From the NCBI RefSeq assembly GCF_020360975.1, contig NW_025408674.1, positions 496,001 to 560,000 on the forward strand: a stretch of DNA of 64,000 bases. The letters run 5' to 3'. The notes under the pieces were generated by a model that was given only the letters and a program-made list of their open reading frames with translations, was not told the origin of the DNA and ran no database searches. Each line of letters begins with the position of its first letter. Within the stretch, counting starts at the first letter, position 1. The stretch comes from Hirsutella rhossiliensis (taxonomy: Eukaryota; Ascomycota; Sordariomycetes; Hypocreales; Ophiocordycipitaceae). Shown one piece after another: positions 1 through 8,603 of this stretch. Position numbers and translations under genes: made by a program.

Positions 1-217
1 CTTTATGGGTGTCATTGAGCTTTGAGGGTCTCCCAGAGCGCGGCAAAGATTTCGCACTCGACTGTGTCCTGTAACGCCTGACGATTCCGTAGACAGCTCT
101 AGGAGAAACGTCCTCTTTGACGCCGACGAGGGCAGCTGAGAAGCCGCAATCAAAGAGGGTCACAATCTTCGTCCTCTTATGAGGGCTCCAGTGTTTTTTG
201 GGCGTAATTGGGCTCAT
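1..217 (-). CDS. Tc1/mariner-like transposase, N-terminal part (cut by window edge)
   Basis: Reading the minus strand from an ATG at 217-215 gives 72 codons without a stop to the window edge. The protein begins MSPITPKKHW and contains a helix-turn-helix segment followed by a basic SGRPSKL linker. That is the arrangement at the start of Tc1-type transposases, where the paired-like HTH binds the terminal inverted repeats. The DDE catalytic domain would lie outside the window to the left. The 5' flank is cut at about 304 by a copia LTR, so the element is already damaged. Family assignment rests on the HTH and linker pattern only. Confidence 0.6.
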   Translation of the reverse strand, partial: MSPITPKKHWSPHKRTKIVTLFDCGFSAALVGVKEDVSPRAVYGIVRRYRTQSSAKSLPRSGRPSKLNDTHK

Positions 218-304
218 TTTGAAGGCATGATGGTGATTTGAAGAGGAAGGGTTGGAATGTGGAGACGCGCGTACGCGACGCGCTAGCGTCATTGACCGGA
301 ACTT

Positions 305-491
305 TGTCCCCACTGTAGCTATAGATTGTAGGAGGTGCACACACACACACGACCCTTAGCGTCACGTGTATGGACCTCGGGGATCCGTGTATAAAGGGCA
401 CGTAGTGTGCCCCCTCATTCCCTTTCCTCCCTTCCTAGCTAGACATCTTGAATACAACCCATTGCGTTACTGCAGTACAGACCTCCCGACA
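305..491 (+). repeat. copia-1 family LTR, plus orientation, no attached internal region
   Basis: The sequence starts TGTCCCCACTGTAG and ends CTCCCGACA. It carries a TATA box (TATAAAG, 390-396) followed by a CT-rich stretch near 420-440. It is nearly the reverse complement of the LTR at 588-785, so the two lie tail to tail around a 96-bp spacer (492-587) in which I see no gene. No copia internal sequence follows it on the plus strand, so it is a solo or truncated LTR. Confidence 0.75.
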
Positions 492-587
492 GTAAACGAA
501 TTTTTCTTCGTAATCTGAATGGAATACTTTTAGTTTCAAAGTGTGTAGAGCATAAATGCAGATAAGGAGTGGAGTTTATTTAGTCAT

Positions 588-785
588 TGTCGGGAGGTCT
601 GTACTGCAGTAACGCAATGGGTTGTATTCAAGATGTCTAGCTAGGAAGGGAGGAAAGGGAATGAGGGGGCACACTACGTGCCCTTTATACACGGATCCCC
701 GAGGTCCATACACGTGACGCTAAGGGTCACGTGTGTGTGCGCACCTCCTTACAATCCTACTATAGCTATATGCTACATTCCCACA
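588..785 (-). repeat. 3' LTR of copia-1 (minus orientation)
   Basis: Read on the minus strand it begins TGTGGGAATGTAG (785) and ends CCCGACA (588). The TATA box is the reverse complement at 683-689. It lies directly downstream of the minus-strand copia-1 pol relic, as expected of a 3' LTR. It matches the solo LTR at 305-491 in inverted orientation and is a relative of the copia-2 LTR at 13478-13683 (same start and same CT-rich block). Confidence 0.75.
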
Positions 786-899
786 CTGGCAAATCTTCTT
801 TTATCGCTGCAATCGCAGCAGCAGCAGGTGCGGGAGCGTAGCAGCAACCGCAAGGGTGCGACCGCAAGGGTGCGAAAAGAGTGACGGTTCGAGCGGCAG

Positions 900-3392
900 C
901 TAGCGGGGAGGGCGTTCGACTGATCCTTCTATCCTAATCGTAAGGCTATTCGTATCGACGAGGCGTTCGAGGGCGCGGTTAGGCGATGCCTTTGTCATAG
1001 CATCTGCTGGGTTGTCTGCGCCGTTAATCCAGCGGATTTCGTGATCTCACGCCTTTCGTAGGATTGACGTAGGCCATGATATCTATCATCAATCGCTTCT
1101 CCTTCGTTGTGCCTAGCTTAACGAGGCACTCGTAGAGGGAAAGAGTCGGTGCAAACGATTAGGGGATAGGGGAAGATTGAGGCGGTCTGTGATCTTCCGT
1201 ATCGTCGTTGCTAGTGATATCCCAATATCGAATCCGTTGACCATGCCGTAGATCTCTGATGCTAGCACGCTTCGGGTGACCCTCTTACACTTCGTTGAGC
1301 TCCAATGGAGGACATTGCCCTTGATCCCGAATTGGTCTTTGGTACGTGCGGTCTCGGTCTCATTGACTAGGCAATGACGAAGCCTAGCTGTGACGATAGG
1401 TCCTTATTGTTCGCAAAGGAACCGTCGGTAAAGATGATAAGCTTGGCATTGGCGAGGTCAATAGGATATACGTTTGGCCTCGCTGCTGGTGGTCTTTCTG
1501 CCATTGAAGCCGCTTGTTGAGGGTCGTGCAATCCTCTTCCGTAGGGTTTGGACCTGGGCAGCAATAGAGATGTCGAATGAGGCCTCTGGTTGACAGATTG
1601 AAGCCACATACGCGCCACGGGCACGCTGTTCCACGTACTGTTGGGCTCGATCGTATGCCTTGATGTCGATGGGTTCGATCTTGGCTGCTTGACCCTTTTG
1701 TTGAAGCAGTAGAGCGTTGTGGAAAGTGGTGTCTTGGAGGGTTATCTTTGCACCGTTGAAGTCAATGCTAGTACCCGGGGTCATCGTTGTCTTCGGCTTT
1801 GCCCGAAATTGTGCCTTTACGAGTTCCGCTTCCTCTAGCGCGGAAAAACGTTGTGTGCCAAGCATAAGGGTATCGTCAGTCTGCATTCCCACAATCCCAA
1901 AGTTATCAGGTCCCTTATTCGTAATTAGGAAGCATAGGTCGTAGGTTGATGTGGACATGTCGAGGTTATCGACATGATGCCCGTGATAGGTTCGAAACCA
2001 ATGGACTCCGGCCTCCGCAATTCCGTATAGGGGCTTAATAACGCGAATGATTGTTCCTTCCGGGTATCTTCCTTCTAATTCGGCGGGAAGATGCGTGAGA
2101 ATGGTGCGGAATAGTTCGGTCTGCGCCTGGGGATACGCTTGTGTGATGTCACGAAGAGAGAGGTCATGCCGTGAGAAAGGAGGTCTGGGGAGATAGCAGA
2201 AATAAGCCGTTGACTGACGCGTTGAATTGTCGGAGATTGCGTCAGGAGGGTGGTCTTCTCAAAGTCGTTGTGCCCTTGGACCACGAGCCTTGACTTCTCG
2301 TATGGTTTGGTTTCTTTGCCTTTAACCTCGCGGACCATGCGGGAGCGGAAGATATGATGGTTCCCGTGCTTTGCTTCATTGTAGCGTTCGAAGCTAAACA
2401 CTCCTCGTACCAATAGATCATCGATCTCCGTGCTATCGGATTCCTCAAAGGGTGCCTGGCGTTGTGATAATGCCTTCGTCCCGTAGCTTGATGGCTAGTT
2501 GGTAGGCATCTTCTTCCTTCTTGACTAGGAACGTCGTCTTTGTCTTCTTCTTCGAACCAGGGGGCCTCGCTTGCGCGGCGCCGGGGATTAGGAGCAGGAA
2601 CAGGGGCAGGGGCAGGGGCAGAAACAGGAACAGAATCGCTCGCAGGATCAGAAACAGGAATGTCAGAATCATCCGCAGCAGCAGCAGCGGGGCAGGGATC
2701 GTCGTCTCGTCGCGGAAATAAGGCTGCACAAGGGTGGAACGGAAGGTCTGGGGTCCGTTGATAGTATCAATTGTGACATTGGAGCCATCAATTGCACTAA
2801 TCTTAAAAGGGCCTTGCCAGCCGAGCTTTTCTCCACACTCGGACCTCGCTTTGCAGTGGGAGCGATAGTATAACGCCTGTTGATGATGGTCCGTTCTTTG
2901 TGTGTAAGGCGCCCTGCACTTGCCGCTCTGCTGAGAGCTGACGAAGCATTTTCATCGCTTTCTGGGCTGCGGCAGCCCTTTCAGGGTCGTAGCAGAAGGG
3001 GCGAATCTAACGCCATTCGAGGGTAGGCGCCAAAGACTAGGAGCGTAGGGACAATGCCATTTGGCCCTGTTGTGTCGTTGATGGCTTTGATAGCCATTTG
3101 AAGGATCGATTCGGGGATGTGAAGGTCCCGATTTCTGCGTGGAGGATCTCAAACGCACGGCGGAGAGGGGCATGATATCTTTCAACCTTTCCAACGGACC
3201 AATGTGCTTCCACAGGACTTGCTTGCAGGTTATCCCCATAAGCTTTGCCTCGTTACGGAACTCTAGGGAGGCAAAATTGGTCCCTGCGTCGTGCTTGATA
3301 GTATCAGGGGGTCCGAGATATGTGTCTATCCAGAGGGCTCGGAGGGCTTCCCACGTATCCTTTGCTGACATCGATAGGAGGAACCTGGCTGC
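900..3392 (-). pseudogene. copia-1 pol relic (integrase, RT, RNase H)
   Basis: The pieces lie in several frames. An integrase core end is at ~3392-3150 (motifs SAKDTWEALR and DTIKHDAGTNF). RT entry is at 2413-2075 (SRMVREVKGK, KSRLVVQGHND). The RT end and RNase H start are at 1958-1458 and 1624-1367 (LIIFTDGSFANNKDL). The C-terminal RNase H (ADNPADAMTK) runs to about 900. A proline/alanine-rich linker lies at 2729-2521. Many frame changes make the gene non-functional. The RT YVDD block is not clearly preserved in one frame. Confidence 0.75.
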
Positions 3393-3411
3393 TTGGAACG
3401 CTGTTCGGCTC

Positions 3412-4197
3412 CAGATCACGTTCGACGGGAATAAGGGCGAGTTCCATCCGTTCCTCGTCAAACTTCGTAGTAAGTTCCGGGAGGACAGAGACACCTTCCG
3501 TACCGAGATGAGCCGTATGGATCTCCTGTACGGCCTCCTCGAGGGCAGAGCTCTCCGCTGCCTCGAGGCAAGATTTACGTCGGAGACCCGACCCTTCTCC
3601 GGCGTGGCCGAGATGATCCAGACTCTGGAGTCTGTGTTCGGGAACCCGAACGAAGCGATCGAGGCCCACGCTAAGCTGCAACGCCTGTTTTTCACGATCG
3701 GTGGTAAGTGGGATATCACGGATTTTATCGCCGAGTTCGACTCCCTCTCGTCAAAGGCCTCCTGGCCTCAGGATCAGCTCAAGCACGCACTCTGGTGCAA
3801 GCTCGGGGGAGGACTCGACGGATCCCTCCTGACCAAGACCCGTGACCCGACCGTGACCTATGAGACCTTTTGCGAGTCTGTGAAGGACTCGGTCCATAGT
3901 AAGAAAAGTGAGTGGCGGCGGAAGGAAGCTCGGCAGCCTGATCAGACCCGCCGGGCAGCCCCGGCAGCCAAGACCCCGACCAAGAATTCGAATAAGACGG
4001 GCCCTCCCCCGGTTACCTCGCAGAACGCCGGCCGAGCCCTGACCGAAGAAGAGAAGAGAGTCCACTGGGACAACGACACCTGTTTTACCTGTGGCAAGAC
4101 TGGGCACGTTTCTCGCGACTGTCCCGACCGCGCCAAGGGCGTTTCTCGGCTGGCTATGACACCTGAGGAGTCTGATCAGGAGTCGGGAAAAGAGTAG
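3412..4197 (+). pseudogene. gypsy D gag, 5'-truncated
   Basis: One open frame encodes a Ty3/gypsy gag from FDGNKGEFHPFLVKL to a C-terminal zinc knuckle CFTCGKTGHVSRDC (4081-4122, CX2CX4HX4C). The capsid-like region has the fungal gypsy pattern (LLEGRALRCL, FGNPNEAIEAHAKLQ, ITDFIAEFDSL). The frame stays open upstream to 3139, but that part is antisense to copia-1 integrase, so the true N-terminus has been lost. Gag assembles the virus-like particle and binds element RNA. Confidence 0.8.
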
Positions 4198-4217
4198 GAC
4201 CATCGAAAGTCTCCCCG

Positions 4218-4670
4218 ATGGTCTCGAATGTGTCGCAGATAGTAGCAGATGGACCGGAAACCTCATTCACCGTAAAAAGCAAGATTTGCGTGAATGGAAC
4301 CAGTCTACCGGCGAACGCACTTTGCGACACTGGAGCCGACACTGACCTCCTGATCAGCCCAACCTTCGCCAAGCAAGCCGCCCAACGCCTAGGGGCGAAG
4401 CTCGTTACCCTCGCCAAGCCGATACAGCTACAAGACTACCGCCGGAGACTCGCCGGCTCGATCAAGCAGCAGTTACACGCATCATTCGAGGTAGACGGTC
4501 GACGCCTCCCCGATCAAGTCTTTAACGTCGCCGAGATGGGTGGCGACATCTTTATCGGCCTCTTCTGGATGCGACGGCAACGACTCTTGCTCGACTGCGC
4601 TAGTACTTCGATCGTGTGGCCCGACGACCTCCCTGCCCTGGCGAAGTTCTCCCCGACCATCCAGCTCTCT
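4218..4670 (+). pseudogene. gypsy D protease region, cut by the gypsy C LTR
   Basis: The frame follows gag after 20 nt and contains the retropepsin active-site motif CDTGADTDLL (near 4323-4352). A second block (DIFIGLFWMRRQRLLLD) resembles the end of the protease fold, normally followed by RT. The open frame continues to 4718, but everything after 4670 is gypsy C LTR sequence, so the C-terminus is a chance fusion. Confidence 0.75.
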
Positions 4671-4860
4671 TGTAACGGGCAAGCCGCTTTAACGGCGGCT
4701 GCGCCGCCTACCTTCTAGAACCTTCCATTGGCTCGAAGCTATAAAATGCCGTTATGCTCTTATGTAGTAGATTCTCTTTCTTTCTTACTTTCTTCTGTAT
4801 CTTGATAGTAAACAGCATAGGGACTAGTTAGTTGTATCAACTCACTAGAGGCCTTTCACA
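4671..4860 (+). repeat. 5' LTR of gypsy C
   Basis: The 190-bp LTR begins TGTAACGGGC, the same start as the gypsy B LTR, and ends TTTCACA. It has a TATA box TATAAAA (4740-4746), then a CT-rich block (4772-4796), which is the usual layout of a fungal LTR promoter. It interrupts the gypsy D protease frame. The matching 3' LTR is not in the window. Confidence 0.75.
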
Positions 4861-4872
4861 TACTATCAAGAT
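4799..4872 (+). promoter_or_regulatory. gypsy C predicted RNA start and self-priming site
   Basis: ATCTTGATAGTA (4799-4810, inside the LTR) is the exact reverse complement of TACTATCAAGAT (4861-4872), which starts at the first base after the LTR. The LTR copy lies 53 nt after the TATA box, just past the CT-rich block, where the transcript is expected to begin. In the Tf1/sushi group the 5' end of the transcript anneals to such a site and primes minus-strand cDNA instead of a tRNA. Confidence 0.75.
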
Positions 4873-4873
4873 C

Positions 4874-4909
4874 ACTGAAGACACTGAAGACACTGAAGAC
4901 ACTGAAGAC
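4874..4909 (+). repeat. Four tandem 9-bp units (ACTGAAGAC) in gypsy C leader
   Basis: Four perfect copies of ACTGAAGAC directly follow the self-priming site and precede the gag ATG at 4960. A role in RNA packaging or translation is possible but not shown. Confidence 0.9.
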
Positions 4910-4959
4910 ACCAAAGTAACTGAGTCCCGTCGGAACTATTAACGTTCAGCGAAGTCGCG

Positions 4960-6200
4960 ATGGCCGAAGATAACAACATGCAGCCGGACGTCCTCAGCGC
5001 CCTGGTTGCCGAGATACGAAGTTTGAGAGAAGAGAATTCGAAGAAATACCCAGTTTGAAGAACGGTTTATTGCCCTGGAACTCCAGCAACACCAGCAATC
5101 CCGTTCGTCTGAACTCCCAGAGCCGACGCCATCTGTCACCCCGGCTGTCCCCATCGAGGACATCCATGTAGTCGCCACTCACAGCCCTCATCCAACCAAG
5201 CGCCCCAAATTACGAGACATCCCGAAATTCGGCGGCGACAAGGCCCAGTGGCGAAGCTGGAAACTAGAAACCGAAGGAAAACTACGAGTCGATAAAGAAG
5301 CCCTTGAGACGCAGAGGCCACTTTATGTACATCTTCATGAGCCTAGAAGGCAAGGCTAAAGACAACGTGACCACATTTGTGGAGATGCAAACCGAGAAGA
5401 GAACGTTCAATGTTGCTGAACTACTCAACCGCCTCGAGTTGTTGTACGGGGAGAGGGATCGCAAGCAGAGAGCTACACGCAACTTGCATTCGATTAAGCA
5501 AGGGAGAATGAACCATTCACGTCCTTTTACCCCGCTTTGAGAGGAGATCGCCAATGCCAACGCCGAGTATTGGCCAGACGACAGCAAGATTTCCTACCTC
5601 CAGGAGGCACTAAACGACAAAATGAAAGCAGCCCTTATAGGCTCTGACCCTCTGCCATCAGCAGCTACGTTGGGCTGGCGAGGAGATGCGATTCGCTGAG
5701 CAGCCAGATGGAACTGTTGGGTCAGTGAAAAGGCCCCGAGGCAACACAAAGAGTTCGGACAACTATGACAACCACCAGAACCATGGAGGCCAGGCCGCCC
5801 AGAAACAGTCCGGCCAGAAAACTGAAGTTAGACGAGAGGACATGATGGAATGGGAGCCAACTCTACAAGCATCCGCGAAAGTGAACGCTGCGCGCACCCG
5901 CAGTGATAAGAACACATATGGTCACCAATCCAACCGACCAGAAGACCAAGCGCTGTTGGGCAAGCGTGCAAAGTGGTCGATCAGACCGAGATGGACGCCC
6001 GTTACCGTGAAGGGCGTTGCCTTCGTTGTGGAAGAGACAACTGCAGGATCGAGCGCTGCCCATTGGCTGCGCCTATCCGACCCGCAAACGCGACCCGTCG
6101 CACTCAGGTCAATGCCGTGGCTCCGACACGACCAGCGGTCACTAATGCCGAGATCGCCGAAGACGAAGCTTCGTCTCATAGCGATGAAGATTCAGACTAG
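4960..6200 (+). pseudogene. gypsy C gag, frameshifted
   Basis: The ATG at 4960 starts MAEDNNMQPDVLSALV. The frame stops at 5056 and gag continues in other frames: a proline-rich part with RDIPKFGGDKAQWRSW (5200-5270), a capsid-like part at 5304-5540 (SLEGKAKDNVTTFV, LLYGERDRKQ), and a C-terminal part with a knuckle CLRCGRDNCRIERC (6018-6059). In that knuckle the usual histidine is a cysteine. At least three small indels break the ORF. Confidence 0.75.
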
Positions 6201-6214
6201 GACACGCGGCGGCT

Positions 6215-6760
6215 GTGAGAGAATGGGATGAGCGGAAAAGCAAAATGGACGGAGAACCGTTCATAGCAGACGTCAGGGTGAACGGCACAGACTTTGTGCC
6301 ATCTCTTGTCGACTATGGCTGCCTCTGCTACGGCGCGGTTAGCAAGCGCACATTTCACTCTCTCCAGTTGCCACATATACGCGTCCAGCCGCGCATCTTG
6401 GAGAATGCAGCGGGAGACGGCAAAGAGGTCAAAATCGACAAGATCACGTATGTGTCGATCGACCTCGATGGACATCAGCAGCATCGTGTTTTCATGTACG
6501 TCATCGACGATCTTAACTGGGACATGATCCTGGGTAAACGATGGATGAAAGACCAGGATGTTCACATCCACGCAAAGGAAGGATATCTCGAGATCGGGTC
6601 CAGTGGAGTTCAAGTACGAGACCGACGACGTTACCAGCCTCCCCAGCTAGACGTCTCTAATGTCATGGCCGCAACCTTTTTAGCGGAAGCACGCCGTGAC
6701 AAACGCAAAGGCGGCATTGGAGTTCACTCGGTCACAATGGCGGATATTGACAAGGCCCTA
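6215..6760 (+). pseudogene. gypsy C protease region, truncated by MITE
   Basis: The frame contains LVDYGCLCYG (aspartate near 6311) where retropepsins normally have D-T/S-G. It then has WDMILGKRWMKDQDVHI, the block that in gypsy elements precedes the RT domain, and MADIDKAL just before the MITE. Gypsy B has DCG at the same place, so the tyrosine may be a change from cysteine. The reading frame into RT is cut at 6760. Confidence 0.75.
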
Positions 6761-7066
6761 TGATGCATTTTGCATATGAATGAGATGAAGTGGGATGGTT
6801 TTTTCTCCAACTAAGCTATGACTGCCTCATCCTTACCGTAGGAGGCAGCCAGGTCGGACTATCTAGGTGATCCGGCCGGTTTACAAGGCAGCCACATACC
6901 GATGCCTGTTCACACGGCTGCCTGTTTCACACGGCTGCCTGTTCACACGGCTGCCTGTTCACACGGCTGCCTGTTCACATGGCTGTGCGTGCGGCAGCCG
7001 GTGTCCTTGATGCTTGGTGCCGTGCCCAACGCTCCAGTGTGCGTAGGGACACGCAAAAACGCATCA
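6761..7066. mobile_element. MITE copy 1 (TA-flanked, internal minisatellite)
   Basis: The ends are TGATGCATTTT and AAAAACGCATCA (inverted, one mismatch in 11), flanked on both sides by TA, which fits a Tc1/mariner-type non-autonomous element. The centre (~6904-6983) holds about five 16-17-bp units of the type GCCTGTTCACACGGCT. There is no coding capacity. A second copy in the opposite orientation lies at 37329-37635. Confidence 0.8.
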
Positions 7067-7099
7067 TAATGCCGGCCTCAAAAGAAAACTCCACTGTCT

Positions 7100-8094
7100 C
7101 AGTGACTGCCTCAACAGAGGCTACATGTCAGAACTTTCCGATCGTCCCTTTGCTTTGCTGTTGCGAACCACTCGCGGTCCCGTCGTCTGCCCGTGGAACT
7201 CATCCAGGGCCTTTGACGATATCTCTTCCTTCCTGACCCACTGATCATGCATGCTGCCCCATCCTTTCCAGTGGACCAAGTACTCCGTGACGGGCTTCCT
7301 GTTTCTTCCAATCTTCCTGACCCGTACGTCCAGAAGCTTGTCAACTTCGTAGAATTCGCCTTCCTGGTCCGTAAAGTCCTTTGTGACTTCTACTGGTCCG
7401 GGGTGAGCTTCTTCAAAGCAGCCTTCGTGAGCTGGCTTGAGGTGGTGTATTGAGATCGCTGGGTGGACCTTAATTTGCTCTGGAAGGTCCAATTCACAGG
7501 CCAGGTCTCCAACCATCCTTCTGATCACAAAGGGCCTCCCGCTGTTGTGACCACTTCTTGGGCGGCCTGCCTGGCTGGTGATATCCTTGATGAAGCTTGA
7601 GATATACCTTGTCTCCAGCCTTGAGATGGATAGGTCGGTGTTTGGCATCGTACCAACGCTTGGCCTTCATCGCTGCAAGGTCCATAGCTAGGCTGGCCTG
7701 CTTACGCAAGGCTTCCTTGATGTAGGGCAATTCGTCTGCCTCTGCGCTGGCTGTGCGATCAACAGCCTCCAGGGCCTTTCAGGGGAAACCGTACATTAGT
7801 TCATGGGCTGAGGTCTTCGTGCTGGTGTTGTAGGCTGTGTTTAGATGCCACTGCAGCGAAGGAATAAGGGTCTTCCAGTCAAGGTTGGGGTCCTCAATAT
7901 AGGCCAGTCGCAACGCTGTTTCCACTGTTTGATTGCGCCGCTCGGCCAAGCCGTCCGCCTGCGGATGATATGCCGTTGTCATGCTGATTCTGGTGCCAAA
8001 GGCCTTCCAGAGCCCTTGCCAGAAAGCAGAGGTGAATTTGCGGTCTCTGTCACTGACTATCGTGCGCGGCATGCCCCAATCACATAGCATGAGC
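7100..8094 (-). pseudogene. gypsy E integrase and chromodomain relic
   Basis: On the minus strand, 8090-7779 encodes an integrase core end (TIVSDRDRKFTSAFW, TAYHPQADGLAERRN). The next frames give the GPY-like linker (AGDKVYLKLHQGYH, PFVIRRMVGDLACELDLP) and then a chromodomain (FYEVDKLLDVR...YLVHWKGWG, ~7400-7260). Chromodomains steer chromoviral integrases to particular chromatin. Frames change at ~7740 and ~7640. The 5' side is cut at 8094 by a hAT-like terminus. Confidence 0.8.
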
Positions 8095-8370
8095 CAGTGT
8101 GTCCATCAACCAAGTTAACTTACTTGACTTGGTTGGTTGGGATTGGTTGATTACGTAACAACCAAGTAAAGTAAAGACGGTTTTCAACCAAGTCAAGCAA
8201 GACCCTTTGGCTTACTCGGGGTTACTTGAGGTTGCTCGACGACCTTTCCGTTTTAGGCAACTCGTCGCGAGAGCCCCATTTTATGAGTCGGCGAGGGGAT
8301 GCACGCACCCTGGTTGGCTGTGCTTCCCAACCTTCTTGATGCCAAAATCTCGCGAAGTCTACTTTGTGAG
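8095..8370 (+). mobile_element. hAT terminal fragment, distant relative of H4
   Basis: It begins CAGTGTGTCCATCAA and shares blocks with the start of H4 at 61555: GTGTCCATCAA, ACTTGACTTGGTTG and TTGGTTGATTAC. It sits inside the gypsy E integrase relic. No transposase is present, so it is a deletion derivative or 5' fragment. The right limit is unclear because the SINE-like unit starts near 8373. Confidence 0.5.
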
Positions 8371-8372
8371 AG

Positions 8373-8603
8373 CCCCTCGTGGCGTAGTGGTCATACGCTT
8401 TGGAGGCCGCCCTCGTGGCGGAGTCGGTTCGAATCCGGCCGGGGGGGGGCACGACCTTTGGGGGGAGGTCGAGACCGGCAGACTAGCCCATCCTGCCTTA
8501 CCAAATGGGGAACAGTCTCTAGGGACCTGGGTCATCCCTAGCGGGGGCGCTCCCGTCATTTTACCGCCGCCTCGAAGCACCCGTGTGGGCGACATCAAGT
8601 GGA
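8373..8603 (+). mobile_element. tRNA-derived SINE-like unit
   Basis: The head folds partly like a tRNA: acceptor strands CCCCTCG (8373-8379) and CGGGGGG (8440-8446), a D stem GCGT/ACGC (8382-8385 with 8395-8398), and a T arm GTCGG-TTCGAAT-CCGGC. The anticodon arm is not conventional. Only 24 nt separate the D and T arms and they form a CCGCC/GGCGG hairpin. A tRNA-unrelated body follows (8447-8603). The right end is cut by the Crypton-like element. The AGAGTAAAGAGTAAAG run just past that element (11694-11711) could be the displaced tail, which is conjecture. Confidence 0.6.
8380..8436 (+). promoter_or_regulatory. RNA polymerase III A and B boxes
   Basis: TGGCGTAGTGG (8380-8390) fits the A-box consensus TRGYNNARNNG at every position. 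GGTTCGAATCC (8426-8436) fits the B-box consensus GGTTCGANTCC exactly. Spacing is 35 nt, normal for tRNA genes and tRNA-derived SINEs. Confidence 0.8.

Larger units (their letters stand above)
588..3395 (-). mobile_element. copia-1, 5'-truncated Ty1/copia retrotransposon
   Basis: Order on the minus strand is integrase core (from ~3392), linker, reverse transcriptase, RNase H, then the LTR at 785-588. This integrase-before-RT order is diagnostic of Ty1/copia. The gag, protease and 5' LTR are missing. The element stops abruptly at ~3395-3405, where plus-strand gypsy D gag begins. Confidence 0.8.
4671..6760 (+). mobile_element. gypsy C, 3'-truncated chromovirus-like retrotransposon
   Basis: The LTR, self-priming site, leader with tandem repeat, gag and protease follow each other on the plus strand. 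The element ends at 6760 exactly where a TA-flanked MITE begins. RT, RNase H and integrase are absent. The minus-strand integrase beyond the MITE is in the opposite orientation and is a different copy. It is a relative of gypsy B (same LTR start, same VD-x-GCLCYG protease motif). Confidence 0.75.

Noticed and set aside
2521..2761. Plus-strand arginine/glycine-rich ORFs opposite copia-1 pol
   Set aside because: They are antisense shadows of the proline/alanine-rich copia linker.
3139..3411. N-terminus of the gypsy D gag ORF
   Set aside because: This part of the open frame is antisense to copia-1 integrase. Homology to gag begins only at about 3412.
4671..4718. C-terminus of the gypsy D protease ORF
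   Set aside because: These codons are the beginning of the gypsy C LTR (TGTAACGGGC), so the extension is accidental.
6904..6983. CRISPR-like array
   Set aside because: Units are contiguous 16-17-bp repeats without spacers inside a MITE. This is a eukaryotic minisatellite.
7121..7648. 3' part of gypsy C
   Set aside because: The integrase and chromodomain are on the opposite strand from gypsy C gag and separated by a MITE, so they belong to another copy (gypsy E).
8373..8446. A functional tRNA gene
   Set aside because: Acceptor, D and T arms pair, but the 24 nt between D and T arms cannot form a normal anticodon arm plus variable loop, and an unrelated body follows. A SINE head fits better.
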